In this document: positions 1 through 7,660 of the stretch, piece by piece
How positions within the stretch are numbered: the first letter of the stretch is position 1
Layout of the letters: each line of letters begins with the position of its first letter
DNA from: an uncultured Methylophilaceae bacterium
GTDB taxonomy: Bacteria; Pseudomonadota; Gammaproteobacteria; Burkholderiales; Methylophilaceae
Direction of reading: 5' to 3'
Assembly: GCA_903834185.1 (NCBI GenBank)
Contig: CAILHX010000017.1
Span: forward strand, 1 to 46,396
DNA length: 46,396 nt
Position numbers and translations under genes: made by a program
The notes under the pieces: generated by a model
What the model was told of the DNA's origin: nothing
The model's input: only the letters and a program-made list of their open reading frames with translations
Databases searched by the model: none

Positions 1-248
1 CACAAGTTTACTTTCCTCCAGAGAATATCGAGGATGGGTCTATAGCTACGGCGGATGAAGACGACCGCCGCGCAGTATCACGCATGTTCAGACTTGTTTT
101 TGATGTAGTTAAAGCAATAGCCCCTGGCTTTCAAGTGATTATTACTGAGCATGCGGATATTAATGAAGATTGGTATCAAGAAGCTATTGTTGAACGGTGG
201 CGAGGAGGGCTAAAACTCGTCCCTGATGATTGGCCACGCAGCGAATAA
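1..248 (+). CDS. C-terminal end of a DUF3732-type ATPase (partial)
   Basis: An open frame runs in from the left edge (reading from base 3) for 81 codons to TAA at 246-248. The visible peptide has QVYFPP near its start, then ITEHADI and VVERWRGG-like (IVERWRGG) and KLVPDDW motifs. I recognise these as the extreme C-terminus of DUF3732 proteins, SMC/ABC-like ATPases that commonly sit in mobile defence or conflict loci. The N-terminal ATPase part is outside the window, so the Walker motifs cannot be checked. It converges on the recombinase gene (stop at 271) with a 22-bp gap, consistent with cargo of the same element. The family call rests on remembered motifs and is moderately sure; the defence role is inferred. 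Confidence 0.6.
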   Translation, partial: QVYFPPENIEDGSIATADEDDRRAVSRMFRLVFDVVKAIAPGFQVIITEHADINEDWYQEAIVERWRGGLKLVPDDWPRSE

Positions 249-270
249 TCAAACCAACGCACTTAAAATA

Positions 271-1488
271 TCAATTATTTCCTTGGCGCTGTCCCCAGTT
301 GAGTTTATGACTACGTTCCGTTTCTCTATGACGATAGTCATCTTCTGAATGAAGGTACTTATTGGTAGTCTCTATGGACTCATGACCCAAATTATCTCTC
401 ACATGCCTAATATCCATCGCATTAGCCATATTTGAACTAGCTGTATGTCGCATCCAATGAGCAGAAGCCGCTTCCAGCCTGATTACCTTACTATATGCCT
501 CCGGTCCTCGCAGCTTCAATCTGCTGGCAGTCTTTTTGAATATTTTTTTGAGAATAAGGTGAACAGCGCTTCTTGTCATAGGACGTGGCTTGCCCCCGAT
601 TGGAAGCAGTAGGGGAGTGCTCTCTCCCTCCAAGGGGCTAAGTGGAAGACCCATTTCACGACGATATCGGCTTAATTCAACCAACAACTCTCTTGTCGCC
701 GGCACGATTCTGGAATTGTCGCCTTTTCCGGTGATATCCAGCCACCATTGGGGTTCTCCCTCCTTATCCGAATAGCAAATAAAGCCTCCCATCGTATTCT
801 GAACGACTTCAGAAGCTCGAATGCCAGTGATATATAGCAATGAAAATAGCCATCTCACTCGATGATAGTGTTCGCTCTCCCGGTTCGTCTCACGAGGCAT
901 TTGCTCAACTGTCAGTTTCACCTCAGTCCACAAGTCTTCCTCTAGGAACCTTGTGATACGCGGTTTGGCTTTTCGTTGGCGCTGTCGAGATAATGATAAG
1001 GGGTTGCCCGCCAGATAACCTGCGTTCACGAGCCAGGAGAACATCGTATTCAGTATCACAATGGCTTGGCGCTGGCTAGTAGGAGAGAGAGGGCCTGCAA
1101 ATGGCCGCCATGCAGGGTCGTTGCGTGCTACCTTGCGTTTTTGCATGACCCATCGTTCGATGGGCTGGGGATCACCAAGAAAACGCTGATAAACCAGCAG
1201 ATCCTCGTGGCTCAACGACGAAAGCGGCTTGTTATGCTCTACCTGTGCCCACATTAGAAGCCGCTCGGCTTCCTTGCGGTAATTATCGAATGTCGTTTTT
1301 GTGTCGGCAAAACGCGCAAGCCATATCTTGAGAGCCTCAGCATCAGTGTTGGCCATGATTTGAGGTCGAATCCCTATTGCCCGGTTGAGTCCAGCGCTGC
1401 CATCAACGCTGGGAGCAGGGTAGAGAGTTCCAATCCCGGCAAGCGATGAGATAGTGATCAAAGAGTCATCTGAATCCAAACCAAGCAC
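271..1488 (-). CDS. Tyrosine site-specific recombinase (integrase), 405 aa
   Basis: This is a phage-type integrase that would cut and rejoin DNA through a 3'-phosphotyrosine. The full catalytic set is visible: R224 (in TGIRASEV), K255 on the beta-hairpin (TGKGDNSR), H344 and R347 (AHWMRHT), H369 (NLGHES) and nucleophile Y378 (TTNKYLH). Residues about 45-170 form the core-binding SAM-like domain. The family is best guessed as a genomic-island integrase; it is longer than XerC/XerD (about 300 aa). The start is GTG at 1488; an ATG in frame at residue 45 is the alternative. It diverges from the KfrA-like gene across a 136-bp region with inverted repeats. All catalytic residues are intact, so it is probably active. 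Confidence 0.9.
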   Translation of the reverse strand: MLGLDSDDSLITISSLAGIGTLYPAPSVDGSAGLNRAIGIRPQIMANTDAEALKIWLARFADTKTTFDNYRKEAERLLMWAQVEHNKPLSSLSHEDLLVYQRFLGDPQPIERWVMQKRKVARNDPAWRPFAGPLSPTSQRQAIVILNTMFSWLVNAGYLAGNPLSLSRQRQRKAKPRITRFLEEDLWTEVKLTVEQMPRETNRESEHYHRVRWLFSLLYITGIRASEVVQNTMGGFICYSDKEGEPQWWLDITGKGDNSRIVPATRELLVELSRYRREMGLPLSPLEGESTPLLLPIGGKPRPMTRSAVHLILKKIFKKTASRLKLRGPEAYSKVIRLEAASAHWMRHTASSNMANAMDIRHVRDNLGHESIETTNKYLHSEDDYRHRETERSHKLNWGQRQGNN

Positions 1489-1522
1489 CCCATATTTTTA
1501 TGAAGCATGTCCTATTGGATTA

Positions 1523-1592
1523 TTTGACATTACATTAATAATGTCAAAAATCACTCATAAATAGATAGCATATACAATATATTACGTTGTAT
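1523..1592. promoter_or_regulatory. Divergent promoter region with two inverted repeats (likely operator)
   Basis: Between the recombinase and the KfrA-like gene lies a perfect inverted repeat, TTTGACATTA (1523-1532) and TAATGTCAAA (1539-1548), with a 6-bp spacer. Each arm carries a -35-like TTGACA, one on each strand. A second, smaller inverted repeat follows: ATACAA (1572-1577) and TTGTAT (1587-1592). KfrA-family proteins are known to bind their own promoter at repeated or palindromic sites, so autoregulation and control of the recombinase from here is a reasonable inference. The exact -10 elements are not clear. Confidence 0.5.
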
Positions 1593-1624
1593 TATTTATT
1601 ATCAGCTTTAACTAGGAGTTAACG

Positions 1625-2530
1625 ATGAATACGGCCATAATCAATGAACAGGATATGCAAGCCGAGATCGATCAGCTCAAAAGCCAGTTTCCGAATACTC
1701 AGGATATTTATCGAGAAGCTTGCGTGTTGATGTTTTTTCGGTATGGGATGACGCCGACGGCCAATAAGCTATATCAATACGTCCGTAAAGGAAGCATGTC
1801 AGCGCCTGCCGCGGCACTCAACAAGTTCTGGTTGGAGCTCCGGGAGAAAAGCAGGGTGCGTATTGAACGGCCAGATCTTCCTGACATTCTTAAAGAGTCA
1901 GCTGGCAATCTTGTTGTCTCAGTGTGGACTCTAGCCCAGGAGGCCGCACAAGCCAATTTTTCTGTACTGATTGCTGCAGCCGATGAAAAAGTAACTCAAG
2001 CAAGTCAGGATGTTGAGCTTGCCCATAAAAATCTACAACAGGTCGAGTTAAGCCTGAACGAAACCGGGTTAGGACTAAAAGAGGCACTACAGAAGCTCGC
2101 TGAGAGCGAAAAAACGCATGCGGTTGATGTAGCGACCTTAGCCACATCCAAAAAAACGCTCCTATCGCTTCAGGAAGAGCGATCGCAACACGAACGATTG
2201 CTTGAAGAAGTCAGGCTAGGGTTTAGTCGTGATCTAGAGAAGGTCAATGTCTCGCTGGCCAAAGCAGAAGAAAGATATCGGGTCTTAGAGGCAAGGTCAC
2301 TACAGGAAGTCGATCGTGAACGCCAACGCGCACGAACGCTTGAAAAGGACATAGCGGCTGTACAAAAAATTAATGCCGACCTCCGAGAGAAGCTTGGTTC
2401 CCTACAAGGCCAACTCAGCCAGGTTAAATCCCAATTGAGGCAAACAACGACCAGGCTGACAGCCACCCAGAACAAGGTTATCTCTATCAATTCTAGAGTG
2501 AATAAATCCCGCATATCCCAATCAGCATAA
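1625..2530 (+). CDS. KfrA-like coiled-coil DNA-binding protein, 301 aa
   Basis: Residues about 15-130 match the KfrA N-terminal DNA-binding domain: a helix-turn-helix-like segment around YGMTPTANKLYQYVRKGSMS, then a short conserved block with FWLELREKSR. Residues about 130-285 are a long heptad-rich coiled coil (many E, Q, L, K), and the tail is basic. Plasmid KfrA proteins are autorepressors and segregation accessories; relatives on genomic islands usually sit beside an integrase, as here. A good ribosome site (AGGAG) lies just before the ATG. It may repress the divergent recombinase gene. The partition role is known only for plasmid members; a regulator role is the more likely inference here. 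Confidence 0.75.
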   Translation: MNTAIINEQDMQAEIDQLKSQFPNTQDIYREACVLMFFRYGMTPTANKLYQYVRKGSMSAPAAALNKFWLELREKSRVRIERPDLPDILKESAGNLVVSVWTLAQEAAQANFSVLIAAADEKVTQASQDVELAHKNLQQVELSLNETGLGLKEALQKLAESEKTHAVDVATLATSKKTLLSLQEERSQHERLLEEVRLGFSRDLEKVNVSLAKAEERYRVLEARSLQEVDRERQRARTLEKDIAAVQKINADLREKLGSLQGQLSQVKSQLRQTTTRLTATQNKVISINSRVNKSRISQSA

Positions 2531-2551
2531 GGCTCAGGGCCAGTAATTGCA

Positions 2552-2578
2552 TGGAACTAATTCTATGGAAAAGCTACG
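2552..2578 (+). repeat. Repeat family copy 1 (27 bp, direct)
   Basis: The core GGAACTAATTCTATGGAA lies at 2553-2570 and is followed by AAGCTACG. The whole 27 bp recurs without change 111 bp downstream. It lies in the non-coding end of the accessory element, 21 bp after the KfrA-like gene. It may be a recombinase or KfrA binding site; the function is unknown. Confidence 0.85.
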
Positions 2579-2662
2579 GGCCTTATTTTGTTGAAGCATT
2601 AATTGATCCGAATTGTTGGCTCAACTGGCCCCAAAGCCTGTAGGGACAAGCATTCCAGCCTC

Positions 2663-2689
2663 TGGAACTAATTCTATGGAAAAGCTACG
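2663..2689 (+). repeat. Repeat family copy 2 (27 bp, direct)
   Basis: This is identical over 27 bp to copy 1 (core at 2664-2681) and lies in the same orientation, 111 bp away. The 84 bp between the two copies are not themselves repeated, so this is an interspersed direct repeat, not a simple tandem duplication. Confidence 0.85.
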
Positions 2690-2778
2690 TGGATTATTTT
2701 CACCGAAATAATGTGAATTCTGCCGGTTGTTTACCTTCATAACCAGTCAAACCCAATAACGACGCCGCGATTAGAAGA

Positions 2779-2831
2779 GGAACTAATTCTATGGAATAGA
2801 TGCTGCGCACCCAATCCATAGAATTAGTTCC
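2779..2831. repeat. Repeat family copies 3 and 4, facing each other
   Basis: Copy 3 has the 18-bp core at 2779-2796. Copy 4 is its reverse complement over 17 bp at 2815-2831. The 19 bases between them would form the loop of a 17-bp perfect hairpin. No U-run follows on either strand, so it is unlikely to be an ordinary terminator. An inverted pair next to two direct copies is the arrangement of recombination or regulator-binding sites. Confidence 0.85.
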
Positions 2832-2893
2832 AATAAACACCTATGATTTAGTTGGGCGGACTCCTGAGAAGCGGTATATGATGTTAATATACT

Positions 2894-2921
2894 ATTTAAC
2901 ATAATATACATTATGCGAAGT
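2894..2921 (-). other. dif: Chromosome dimer resolution site dif
   Basis: Read on the minus strand, the 28 bp give an 11-bp XerC arm (ACTTCGCATAA), a 6-bp centre (TGTATA) and an 11-bp XerD arm (TTATGTTAAAT). The last 24 bases match the Escherichia coli dif sequence as I remember it, and the XerC arm resembles the Neisseria form. XerC/XerD recombine dif under FtsK control to resolve chromosome dimers at the terminus. The site lies between the accessory element and the conserved chromosome. dif is also a known target for Xer-using mobile elements. Confidence 0.9.
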
Positions 2922-2931
2922 TGTATATTAT

Positions 2932-2959
2932 GATTAATGGGGCCTAAGCCCCATTAATC
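2932..2959 (-). terminator. Strong hairpin downstream of the small exported-protein gene
   Basis: The 12-bp arms GATTAATGGGGC (2932-2943) and GCCCCATTAATC (2948-2959) are perfectly complementary around a CTAA loop. The hairpin lies 14 bp past the stop codon of the leftward gene at 2974-3399. No clean T-run follows, but the stem base and downstream sequence are AT-rich, so it is probably the operon terminator. It abuts the dif region. Confidence 0.5.
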
Positions 2960-2973
2960 AATGCGTTAGCAAC

Positions 2974-3399
2974 TTACCGCCTATCATTGAAGTATGCAAC
3001 ATTCTGACAGCGGTCATTGACGAAAGTCAGTTCCACCTTGTCGTAGGTACGCTTGGGCGCATAACGTACGATGTGCTTGTAATACCACATCTCGACGCTG
3101 TCGTTCTTTTTGCTTCTGGCAGCATCACCGCCTTGACCCAAGGTAGCCCGTGCTGCTTCTTCTTCACTTGGCTGACGTCCCTGATTGGTGGATGCCGGTT
3201 TTCCCAGCGCATCCGCTACCTGCTGCCGCGTCTTGTTGCTGAACATTCGGATGAATTGTCCTTCATCAAATATTTTGGTTGCAGGTTTTGCTGATTTCTT
3301 TTTAACGGAAGCATCACCATCATCTGCATTGGCATGCACAGGCAAGGTGACCATCAGGCTTGCTGCAAAGATGGTAGAAAATATGTGTTTAATGCGCAT
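2974..3399 (-). CDS. Small exported protein, BamE/SmpA-like fold, 141 aa
   Basis: The N-terminus has a typical Sec signal peptide: basic MRIKH, a hydrophobic stretch, then cleavage near VHANA-DD (about residue 25). There is no lipobox cysteine, so the product is probably periplasmic. A lysine/alanine-rich linker follows. The C-terminal half has the pattern seen in BamE-like proteins: a short helix with KTRQQVADALGKP (compare the 'M..eeV...lG.P' motif), then beta strands with VEMWYYKH and VELTFVNDRC. I do not recognise a named gene. It is the last gene of the leftward run and ends at a hairpin beside dif. Confidence 0.55.
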   Translation of the reverse strand: MRIKHIFSTIFAASLMVTLPVHANADDGDASVKKKSAKPATKIFDEGQFIRMFSNKTRQQVADALGKPASTNQGRQPSEEEAARATLGQGGDAARSKKNDSVEMWYYKHIVRYAPKRTYDKVELTFVNDRCQNVAYFNDRR

Positions 3400-3497
3400 T
3401 GAATGATTCCTTCAAACGATGATAGCTAATAATGGCTGATTATCTCACTGCAGCTGGTTTCACGCCACAGTTCACGCCTACAGTTCTCACAATCGGC

Positions 3498-4262
3498 TTA
3501 TACCAGCGTTAACCTGAGGCCGTCATACGCCACATGCACGTTTTGCGGCAACTCGGCGCCCAGCGCCTCATACTCCAGCTCGTGCGTCATATGGATCAGA
3601 TAGGTCGTGTCAGCCGCTATCTGACTGGCGTAGGATTTGCTTTGTTCCACATTGATGTGGGTATGATGCGGCTTGTGGCGCAAACAATCCAGAAATAGTA
3701 CTTCCAGCCCCTGCAGCAATGCCAGCGAAGATGCAGGAATCTCCGAAACATCCGTCAAATAGGCAAAATCACCGATGCGCCAACCCAGAATCTCCGACCG
3801 GCCATGCATCACCGGGATAGGTGTGATCTGTACACCGCACACCTCAAAAGGCGCATGGACCTCGTTCGCACCCAGAATGGGGATATCCCAGCGCTCTCCT
3901 GCCTCGCGTATGGTATAGCCGAAGCGTTGCCTGATATTGTCCATGGTGTGCGCATTGCCATACAGCGGGATGCGTATGCGATTAAGCTGGCAAAATGCAC
4001 GCAGATCGTCAATGCCATTCAGATGGTCGGCATGTACATGGGTATACAGCACTGCATCCACACGCCGTATATTTTCACGCAATGCCTGCAAACGCAGGTC
4101 CGGACCGGTATCTATAAGTATCACCTTCCCGCTATCCGTTTCTAACGCCACAGAGCAGCGTGTACGTTTATTGCGCGGGTTGGAAGACATGCAGGTGGCG
4201 CACTCACATCCGATCACCGGCGTTCCCGCACTGGAGCCTACACCTAGCGTGATCACTTGCAT
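3498..4262 (-). CDS. MBL-fold metallo-hydrolase, PhnP-like, 254 aa
   Basis: This is a metallo-beta-lactamase-fold phosphodiesterase. The metal-binding motif THVHADH (H75, H77, D79, H80) is intact; H153, D171 and the HHTH cluster near 199-202 are further likely ligands, and MTHE lies near residue 225. The early CECATC motif (Cys19, 21, 24) is the Zn site typical of PhnP (cyclic ribose phosphate phosphodiesterase). No phn genes are nearby. In many Betaproteobacteria an uncharacterised PhnP-like gene follows tatD, as here, with a 10-bp overlap of the two reading frames. Its substrate is therefore unsure, but a cyclic phosphodiester is likely. Confidence 0.8.
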   Translation of the reverse strand: MQVITLGVGSSAGTPVIGCECATCMSSNPRNKRTRCSVALETDSGKVILIDTGPDLRLQALRENIRRVDAVLYTHVHADHLNGIDDLRAFCQLNRIRIPLYGNAHTMDNIRQRFGYTIREAGERWDIPILGANEVHAPFEVCGVQITPIPVMHGRSEILGWRIGDFAYLTDVSEIPASSLALLQGLEVLFLDCLRHKPHHTHINVEQSKSYASQIAADTTYLIHMTHELEYEALGAELPQNVHVAYDGLRLTLV

Positions 4263-5029
4263 GGCTGCGCCGCCTTGAATAGTTCGAAGAAGTTGGCACT
4301 GGTAGCTTCGCCTACCTGCTCCGGCGCGATGCTGCGTAAACGTGCGATCTCTTCCGCGACATGCTTCACATAGGCCGGCTGATTGGTTTTGCCGCGAAAC
4401 GGCACCGGAGCCAGGTAAGGCGAATCGGTTTCGATCAGCATGCGATCAAGCGGCACTTTCTGCGCGACTTCCTTCAGCGTTAGCGCATTCTTGAAAGTCA
4501 CGATGCCGGAAAACGAAATGTAGAACCCCTGCGCTATGGCCTGCTCTGCGACCTCCCACGACTCGGTAAAGCAGTGCATCACCCCTCCTGCCCTGTGAGC
4601 ACCCTCTTCCTGCATGATGCGGATGGTATCTGCAGCGGCAGATCGGGTATGGATGATAAGCGGCTTTCCGGTCTGGATGGCAGCGCGGATATGGGTACGA
4701 AAACGCAGACGCTGCCACTCCAGATCACCGGTAAGCCTGTAATAATCCAGCCCGGTCTCCCCTATTCCCACTACTTTCGGATGCTGCGCCAGTCGCACCA
4801 GGTCATCCACCGTAGGCTCGATCTCGAGTTCGTAATCCGGATGCACGCCTACTGTTGCAAACAAATTATCATGCGCCGAGGCCAACGCCAGCACTTTGGG
4901 GAAATCCGGCAAGGTCACACTGATGCATAAGCCATAGCCAACCTCGTTGCTGCGCATGGCGGCCAGCACGTCATTGATATTGGCGGCAAGCTCGGGAAAA
5001 TCAAGATGGCAGTGAGAGTCTATGTACAT
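4253..5029 (-). CDS. tatD: TatD family metal-dependent DNase/hydrolase, 258 aa
   Basis: This is a TIM-barrel metal-dependent hydrolase of the YcfH/TatD family (3'-5' exonuclease activity is known for relatives). The ligands are visible: H6 and H8 (DSHCHLD), E91 (GIGETGLDYY), H127 (IIHTR), H152 (MHCFTE) and D202 (ETDSPYL). The length is normal. The gene follows holB after a 2-bp gap and overlaps the PhnP-like gene, so it is translated in the same operon. The order holB-tatD is conserved; the pilZ gene that often lies between them in relatives is absent here. Confidence 0.92.
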   Translation of the reverse strand: MYIDSHCHLDFPELAANINDVLAAMRSNEVGYGLCISVTLPDFPKVLALASAHDNLFATVGVHPDYELEIEPTVDDLVRLAQHPKVVGIGETGLDYYRLTGDLEWQRLRFRTHIRAAIQTGKPLIIHTRSAAADTIRIMQEEGAHRAGGVMHCFTESWEVAEQAIAQGFYISFSGIVTFKNALTLKEVAQKVPLDRMLIETDSPYLAPVPFRGKTNQPAYVKHVAEEIARLRSIAPEQVGEATSANFFELFKAAQPCK

Positions 5030-5031
5030 AG

Positions 5032-6030
5032 TTAGAATATTTGCGCGTATTTCAGTAACAACGCTTCCAGCTGCAATTCGGCATTCAAGGGGTGTGCGGC
5101 ATGGGCACGCGCTTCAGCAAGCTGGCGTTGATAATCCAGTAAACGCCGCAGATCCGCACGTTGCCCAAGTTTTTGCAAGGCAATGGTATTGGCCGGGAAG
5201 TAGCGCACCACGTTGTAGAATCTGACGCTCATCAGGTCGTAGACCCACTTCTGCAACAAGGTTACGGTCGTTGCCATGCCTGTTTTTGCCCATCCGGATG
5301 CGATCAGGAACGGGTCTATGCGTTCCGCCTGGGCAAGCTGCCCGGCCAGGCCTTCGATATCATCGCGTCGCAGGCTGTCATTCATTTCCAGAGCCAGTAA
5401 CGGCGCACCTCCAGCCTGCGCCAGACTGAACTCCGGATCAGCCACACCTTGCGCTGCAAGCCAGACTTTAACTTCGCTTCTGGAGGGTAACGTCATGGTT
5501 ATCTTGTGGCAACGGCTGCGTATGGTAGGCAGCAAACGCTGCGGTTGATGGCTGACCAACAGGAAAATCATGCCCGCAGGTGGCTCTTCGAGCATTTTCA
5601 GCAATGCGTTGGCTGATTCCAGATTAAGCGTCTCGGCAGGATGCAGCAAGACCACACGCATCCCCTGCCTATGTGAAGAAAGTCCCACCATATCGCTGAT
5701 GCCGCGAATCTGGTCTACCAGAATGTAGTTACGTTTTTTGCTTTTTTCCGCACCAGACTCATCGGTTTCGACACGGTCTTCCGTAGTGATCAAACGAAAA
5801 TCCGGGTGATTGCCCTGCTCCAGCCAGCCGCAGCTCAGGCAGCACCCGCAAGCCAGGCCATCCGCCTGAGGAGATTCGCATAACAAGGATGCAGCCAAAG
5901 CCTCGGCAAATGCCAGTTTGCCTATCCCGGCGCGGCCTTGCAGCATAATGGCATGCGGCATGCGCTGGCGTAGCGCAGAAAAACGCTGCCAAAAATCAAC
6001 ATTCCAGCCATTTATTTGGTTTAAATTCAA
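5032..6030 (-). CDS. holB: DNA polymerase III subunit delta'
   Basis: This is a clamp-loader subunit. The N-terminal AAA+ fold has a P-loop-like GRAGIGK (about residues 33-39), degenerate as expected for delta', and a four-Cys zinc module (C-G-C-C-L-S-C, residues about 60-67) followed by NHPDF. SRC (IRSRCHKI, near 170) replaces the arginine-finger region. The C-terminal third is the helical collar domain. At 332 aa it is of normal size. It sits between tmk and tatD, the classic order, with 29 bp to tmk. Confidence 0.93.
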   Translation of the reverse strand: MNLNQINGWNVDFWQRFSALRQRMPHAIMLQGRAGIGKLAFAEALAASLLCESPQADGLACGCCLSCGWLEQGNHPDFRLITTEDRVETDESGAEKSKKRNYILVDQIRGISDMVGLSSHRQGMRVVLLHPAETLNLESANALLKMLEEPPAGMIFLLVSHQPQRLLPTIRSRCHKITMTLPSRSEVKVWLAAQGVADPEFSLAQAGGAPLLALEMNDSLRRDDIEGLAGQLAQAERIDPFLIASGWAKTGMATTVTLLQKWVYDLMSVRFYNVVRYFPANTIALQKLGQRADLRRLLDYQRQLAEARAHAAHPLNAELQLEALLLKYAQIF

Positions 6031-6059
6031 AGTTTAATTTTATACAAAATTATTTATAT

Positions 6060-6662
6060 TCATATATTTGAAATAATATCCTCAAGCTCATTCCTGATTT
6101 CTTCAAGCGGGCGGTTTGCGTCGATAATTCGAAACCTTTGCGGAAATTCCGCTGCCCGTTGCAGATAGGCATCACGTATTTTCTGGAAGAATGTCGCATT
6201 CTCCTGCTCAAATCTGTCCGGATCGCGCGCGCCACTCAATCTCTGGCAGCTGACCTCTACCGGAACATCGAAAAGCAATGTCAAATCCGGCTGGAAACCA
6301 CCAATCATCTGCTCCAGGGTTATTACCATGTCTACCGCTACGCCCCGCCCGCCATGCTGATACGCAAAGCTGGCATCGGTAAAGCGATCAGATAACACCA
6401 GGGCACAGCGTGCCAGTGCCGGTAAGATCACTTGTTGCAGGTGTTCGTTCCTGGCTGCGAACATCAGCAGCGTTTCCGTTTCCGGAGACATGGGCTGATG
6501 CAGCAATAGTTCGCGCAATTTTTCGCCCAGCGGCGTTCCGCCAGGTTCGCGTGTCAATACGACTTCGTAGCCTTTACTCTTCAGCAGCTCTGCAATGAAC
6601 GGGATGTGCGTGCTTTTGCCCGCGCCATCAACCCCTTCCAGCGTGATAAACATCCCCGTCAC
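6060..6662 (-). CDS. tmk: Thymidylate kinase (dTMP kinase)
   Basis: This enzyme phosphorylates dTMP to dTDP. The P-loop GVDGAGKS is at residues 10-17, the DR(F/Y) motif at 92-93 (SDRFTDASFAYQ), and the lid around 140-150. At 200 aa it is the usual size. The start codon overlaps the mltG stop as ATGA, showing translational coupling. It belongs to the conserved run pabC-mltG-tmk-holB. Confidence 0.96.
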   Translation of the reverse strand: MTGMFITLEGVDGAGKSTHIPFIAELLKSKGYEVVLTREPGGTPLGEKLRELLLHQPMSPETETLLMFAARNEHLQQVILPALARCALVLSDRFTDASFAYQHGGRGVAVDMVITLEQMIGGFQPDLTLLFDVPVEVSCQRLSGARDPDRFEQENATFFQKIRDAYLQRAAEFPQRFRIIDANRPLEEIRNELEDIISNI

Positions 6663-7660
6663 TTGTGCTGCTCCAGTTGGTAGCGCACCACTGCCCGGTT
6701 ATGTTCTTCCAGCGAGCTGGAAAAAGCGTGGCTTCCATCGCGCTTGCTGACGAAATAAAGTGCAGATGATTGTGTTGCTGGGTTAAGCGCGGCCTCGATG
6801 GAAGCCATGCCAGGCATGGCGATAGGTGTAGGCGGCAATCCCTCTCGGGTATAGGTGTTGTAAGGCGTGTCGTTCTGCAGATCCACCTTGTGCAGGTTGC
6901 CTTCATACTTCTGCCCCAAGCCATAGATCACGGTCGGGTCGGTTTGCAAACGCATCCCTATTTTCAGCCGGTTCAGGAAAACTTTTGCCACCAGCGGACG
7001 TTCGGAGGCCTTGGCCGTCTCTTTCTCGATAATCGAAGCCATGATCAATGCCTGATAAGGGCTCTGATAAGGCAAACTTTGTGTTTTCTTGTCCCATGCG
7101 GCTTGCAACTTGGCTTGCATGGTCCGGTAAGCTCTTTGCAGAATATCAATGTCACTCATACCCTGTACGAAGTAGTAGGTATCAGGGAAGAACAGGCCTT
7201 CCGGATTTGATTCGCTGGCACCGATACGCTCCATGATCTGCGCATCGGTCAGCTCCATGCTGATATGCTCGATGCCTTCCGAGCTGTTCAGGGCTTCTCG
7301 TATCTGGCGGAAGGTCCAGCCTTCGATAAAGGTGATACCGGCTTGCGACACATCGCCATCGCTCATCATTTGGAATATTTGATAAGGCGTCATCCCGGAA
7401 GTGAATTGATAGTTGCCGGCTTTTATATTCGACGCCTTGCTCGATAATCTGGCCATGATCAGGAAGCTCCAAGGCTCGCTCAATATGCTTTCCTCTACCA
7501 GTTGATGCGAAATAGTGCGGATATTGCTACCGGGCTTCAATACGAAAGTATGGGGAGTATCGGTGAAAATCAGGGGCTGCCAGGTAAAATGCCATAGCCA
7601 TGCCGCACCACAACCGGCGACGAGTATGCCCAACAGGAAAAGTCTACGCAGAAATCGCAT
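6659..7660 (-). CDS. mltG: Endolytic murein transglycosylase MltG
   Basis: This inner-membrane enzyme cleaves nascent peptidoglycan strands and sets glycan length. A single N-terminal membrane anchor (residues about 6-24) is followed by a LysM-like region and the YceG catalytic domain. The catalytic glutamate is E212 in ASIIEKET, with LQTDPTVIYG (239-248) and LPPTPIAMPG as family motifs. The length of 333 aa is normal. It overlaps pabC by 17 bp and tmk by 4 bp. Confidence 0.95.
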   Translation of the reverse strand: MRFLRRLFLLGILVAGCGAAWLWHFTWQPLIFTDTPHTFVLKPGSNIRTISHQLVEESILSEPWSFLIMARLSSKASNIKAGNYQFTSGMTPYQIFQMMSDGDVSQAGITFIEGWTFRQIREALNSSEGIEHISMELTDAQIMERIGASESNPEGLFFPDTYYFVQGMSDIDILQRAYRTMQAKLQAAWDKKTQSLPYQSPYQALIMASIIEKETAKASERPLVAKVFLNRLKIGMRLQTDPTVIYGLGQKYEGNLHKVDLQNDTPYNTYTREGLPPTPIAMPGMASIEAALNPATQSSALYFVSKRDGSHAFSSSLEEHNRAVVRYQLEQHK

